Shown here: piece by piece, positions 62,766-64,000 of the stretch | Layout: every line of letters begins with the position of its first letter | Numbering within the stretch: position 1 is the stretch's first letter | Source: Doris montereyensis | Taxonomy: Eukaryota > Mollusca > Gastropoda > Nudibranchia > Dorididae | DNA length: 64,000 nucleotides | Assembly: GCA_037039925.1 (NCBI GenBank) | Contig: JAXRKP010000848.1 | Location: 136,001-200,000, forward strand | Direction: 5' to 3' | The notes under the pieces: model-generated | Seen by the model: the letters and a program-made list of their open reading frames with translations, nothing else | Told to the model about the DNA's origin: nothing | Databases searched by the model: none | Program-made: the position numbers and the translations under genes

Positions 62766-64000
62766 ATAATACACTCTTTAACACAATACAGTCTTTGACA
62801 TAATCAACTCTTTGAAATAATCAACCCTTTGAAACAATAAACTCTTTGATATAACCAAATCTTTGACATAATAAACTCTTTCAAACAATAAACTCTTTGA
62901 CACAACAAACTCTTTGACACAATAAACTCTTTGAAATAATAAACTCTTTGAAACAATAAACTCTTTGACACAACCACCTCTTTGACGTAATAAACTCTTT
63001 GAAACAACCAACTCTTTTGACACAATAAACTCTTTGACACAACCAACTCTTTGACATAATAAATTCTTTAACACAATAGTCTTTCACACAATAAACTCTT
63101 TGAAACAATCAACTCTTTGACACATTAAACTCTTTGACACAACCAACTCTTTGACATAATAAACTCTTTGAAACAACCAACTCTTTGACACAAACTACTT
63201 TTTGACACAGTACATTCTTTGAAACAAACTACTCTTTGACACAACCAACTCTTTGACACAACCAACTCTTTGACACAACCAAGTCTTTGACACAACCAAC
63301 TCTTTGACACAAACAACTCTTTGACACAATAAACTCTTTGAAACAATACACTCTTTGACACAATAAAATCTTTGAAACAATACACTCTTTGACACAATAA
63401 ACTCTTTGAAACAATACACTCTTTGACACAATAAACTCTTTGAAACAATACACTCTTTGACACAATAAACTCTTTGAAACAATACACTCTTTGACACAAT
63501 GAAATCTTTGACACAAACAACAGTTTGACACAATGAAGGCTTTGACACAATACAGCCTTTTAAACAATAAATTCTTTGACACCATAAAATCTTTTACAGA
63601 ATAAAATCTTTAACACAATACAATCCTTGACACAATACACTCTTTGACACAATAAAATCTGTGACACAATAAAGTATTTGGACACAATAAAATCTTTGAC
63701 ACAATAAAGTATTTGGCACAATAAAGTCTTTGACACAATAAAGTCTTTGACACAATAAAATCTTTGACACAATAAAGTCTTTGACACAATAAAAATAAAA
63801 TCTTTGACACAATAAAATCTTTGACACAATAAAGTCTTTGTCTTTGACACAATAAAGTCTTTGACACAATAAAGTCTTTGACACAATAAAAGTTTTGACA
63901 CAATAAAGTCTTGACACAATAAAGTCAATAAACGTTTGACACAATAAACTATGTGACACAATAAAGTATTTGACACCATAAACGTCTTTGAGACAATAAA
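62766..64000. repeat. 17-bp satellite, about 70 copies, running off the window end
   Basis: The unit CTCTTTGACACAATAAA drifts between CACAATAAA, AAACAATA and CACAACCAA. From about 63660 a sub-family with AAAGTCTTTGACACAAT dominates. Three units equal 17 codons, so minus-strand frames show 17-residue repeats (LLCQRVYCVKEFIVSK type). Confidence 0.95.

Noticed and set aside
62778..63979. Many minus-strand frames with LLCQRVYCVK repeats
   Set aside because: They arise from the 17-bp satellite (51 nt = 17 codons).
62766..64000. CRISPR-like array of short regular repeats
   Set aside because: The repeats are contiguous 17-bp units with no spacers, and the genome is eukaryotic.

Overview
The window is AT-rich animal (metazoan) nuclear DNA: split genes with GT-AG introns, SINEs, a LINE relic, cut-and-paste transposon relics and many satellites. 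Gene content (Pol I, Pol III and minor-spliceosome subunits, RAD51AP1) indicates a bilaterian. The repeat style and an Ig-like gene suggest a mollusc, probably a gastropod, but that is inference. Nothing looks bacterial, and there are no rRNA genes, CRISPR arrays or operons.

Layout. Four conserved nuclear genes form two head-to-head pairs. POLR1E (minus, 13001 to 3068, probably continuing off the left edge) diverges from RAD51AP1 (plus, 14770-23932). SNRNP25 (minus, 37281-29184) diverges from POLR3K (plus, 39153-42918). RAD51AP1 and SNRNP25 are convergent, and a dead piggyBac element (26118-28318) sits between their 3' ends. SNRNP25 and POLR3K are also head-to-head neighbours in human 16p13.3, so this is probably ancient linkage. 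From 43 to 52 kb I found SINE copies and degenerate tandem repeats but no convincing gene. From 52 to 64 kb the sequence is dominated by unrelated satellites (units of 32, 25, 7, 31, about 57, 2/4, about 55 and 17 bp). They surround and interrupt a poorly defined minus-strand gene or gene pair with Ig-like, possibly immune-receptor-like, exons.

How the genes relate. POLR1E and POLR3K are RNA polymerase I and III subunits, SNRNP25 belongs to the U11/U12 di-snRNP, and RAD51AP1 promotes RAD51 strand invasion. They do not form one pathway. The shared theme is growth and genome housekeeping from divergent promoters.

Quality caveat. All four conserved genes carry small frame breaks at places where flanking protein similarity and splice phase are intact. 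Most are equivalent to one missing base. Uncorrected assembly indels are the simplest explanation, so the apparent stops should not be read as pseudogenes without read-level checking. I found no convincing new biological system. The items most worth following are the paired divergent genes, the frame-break pattern, the duplicated exon end in RAD51AP1 and the satellite-embedded Ig-like locus.
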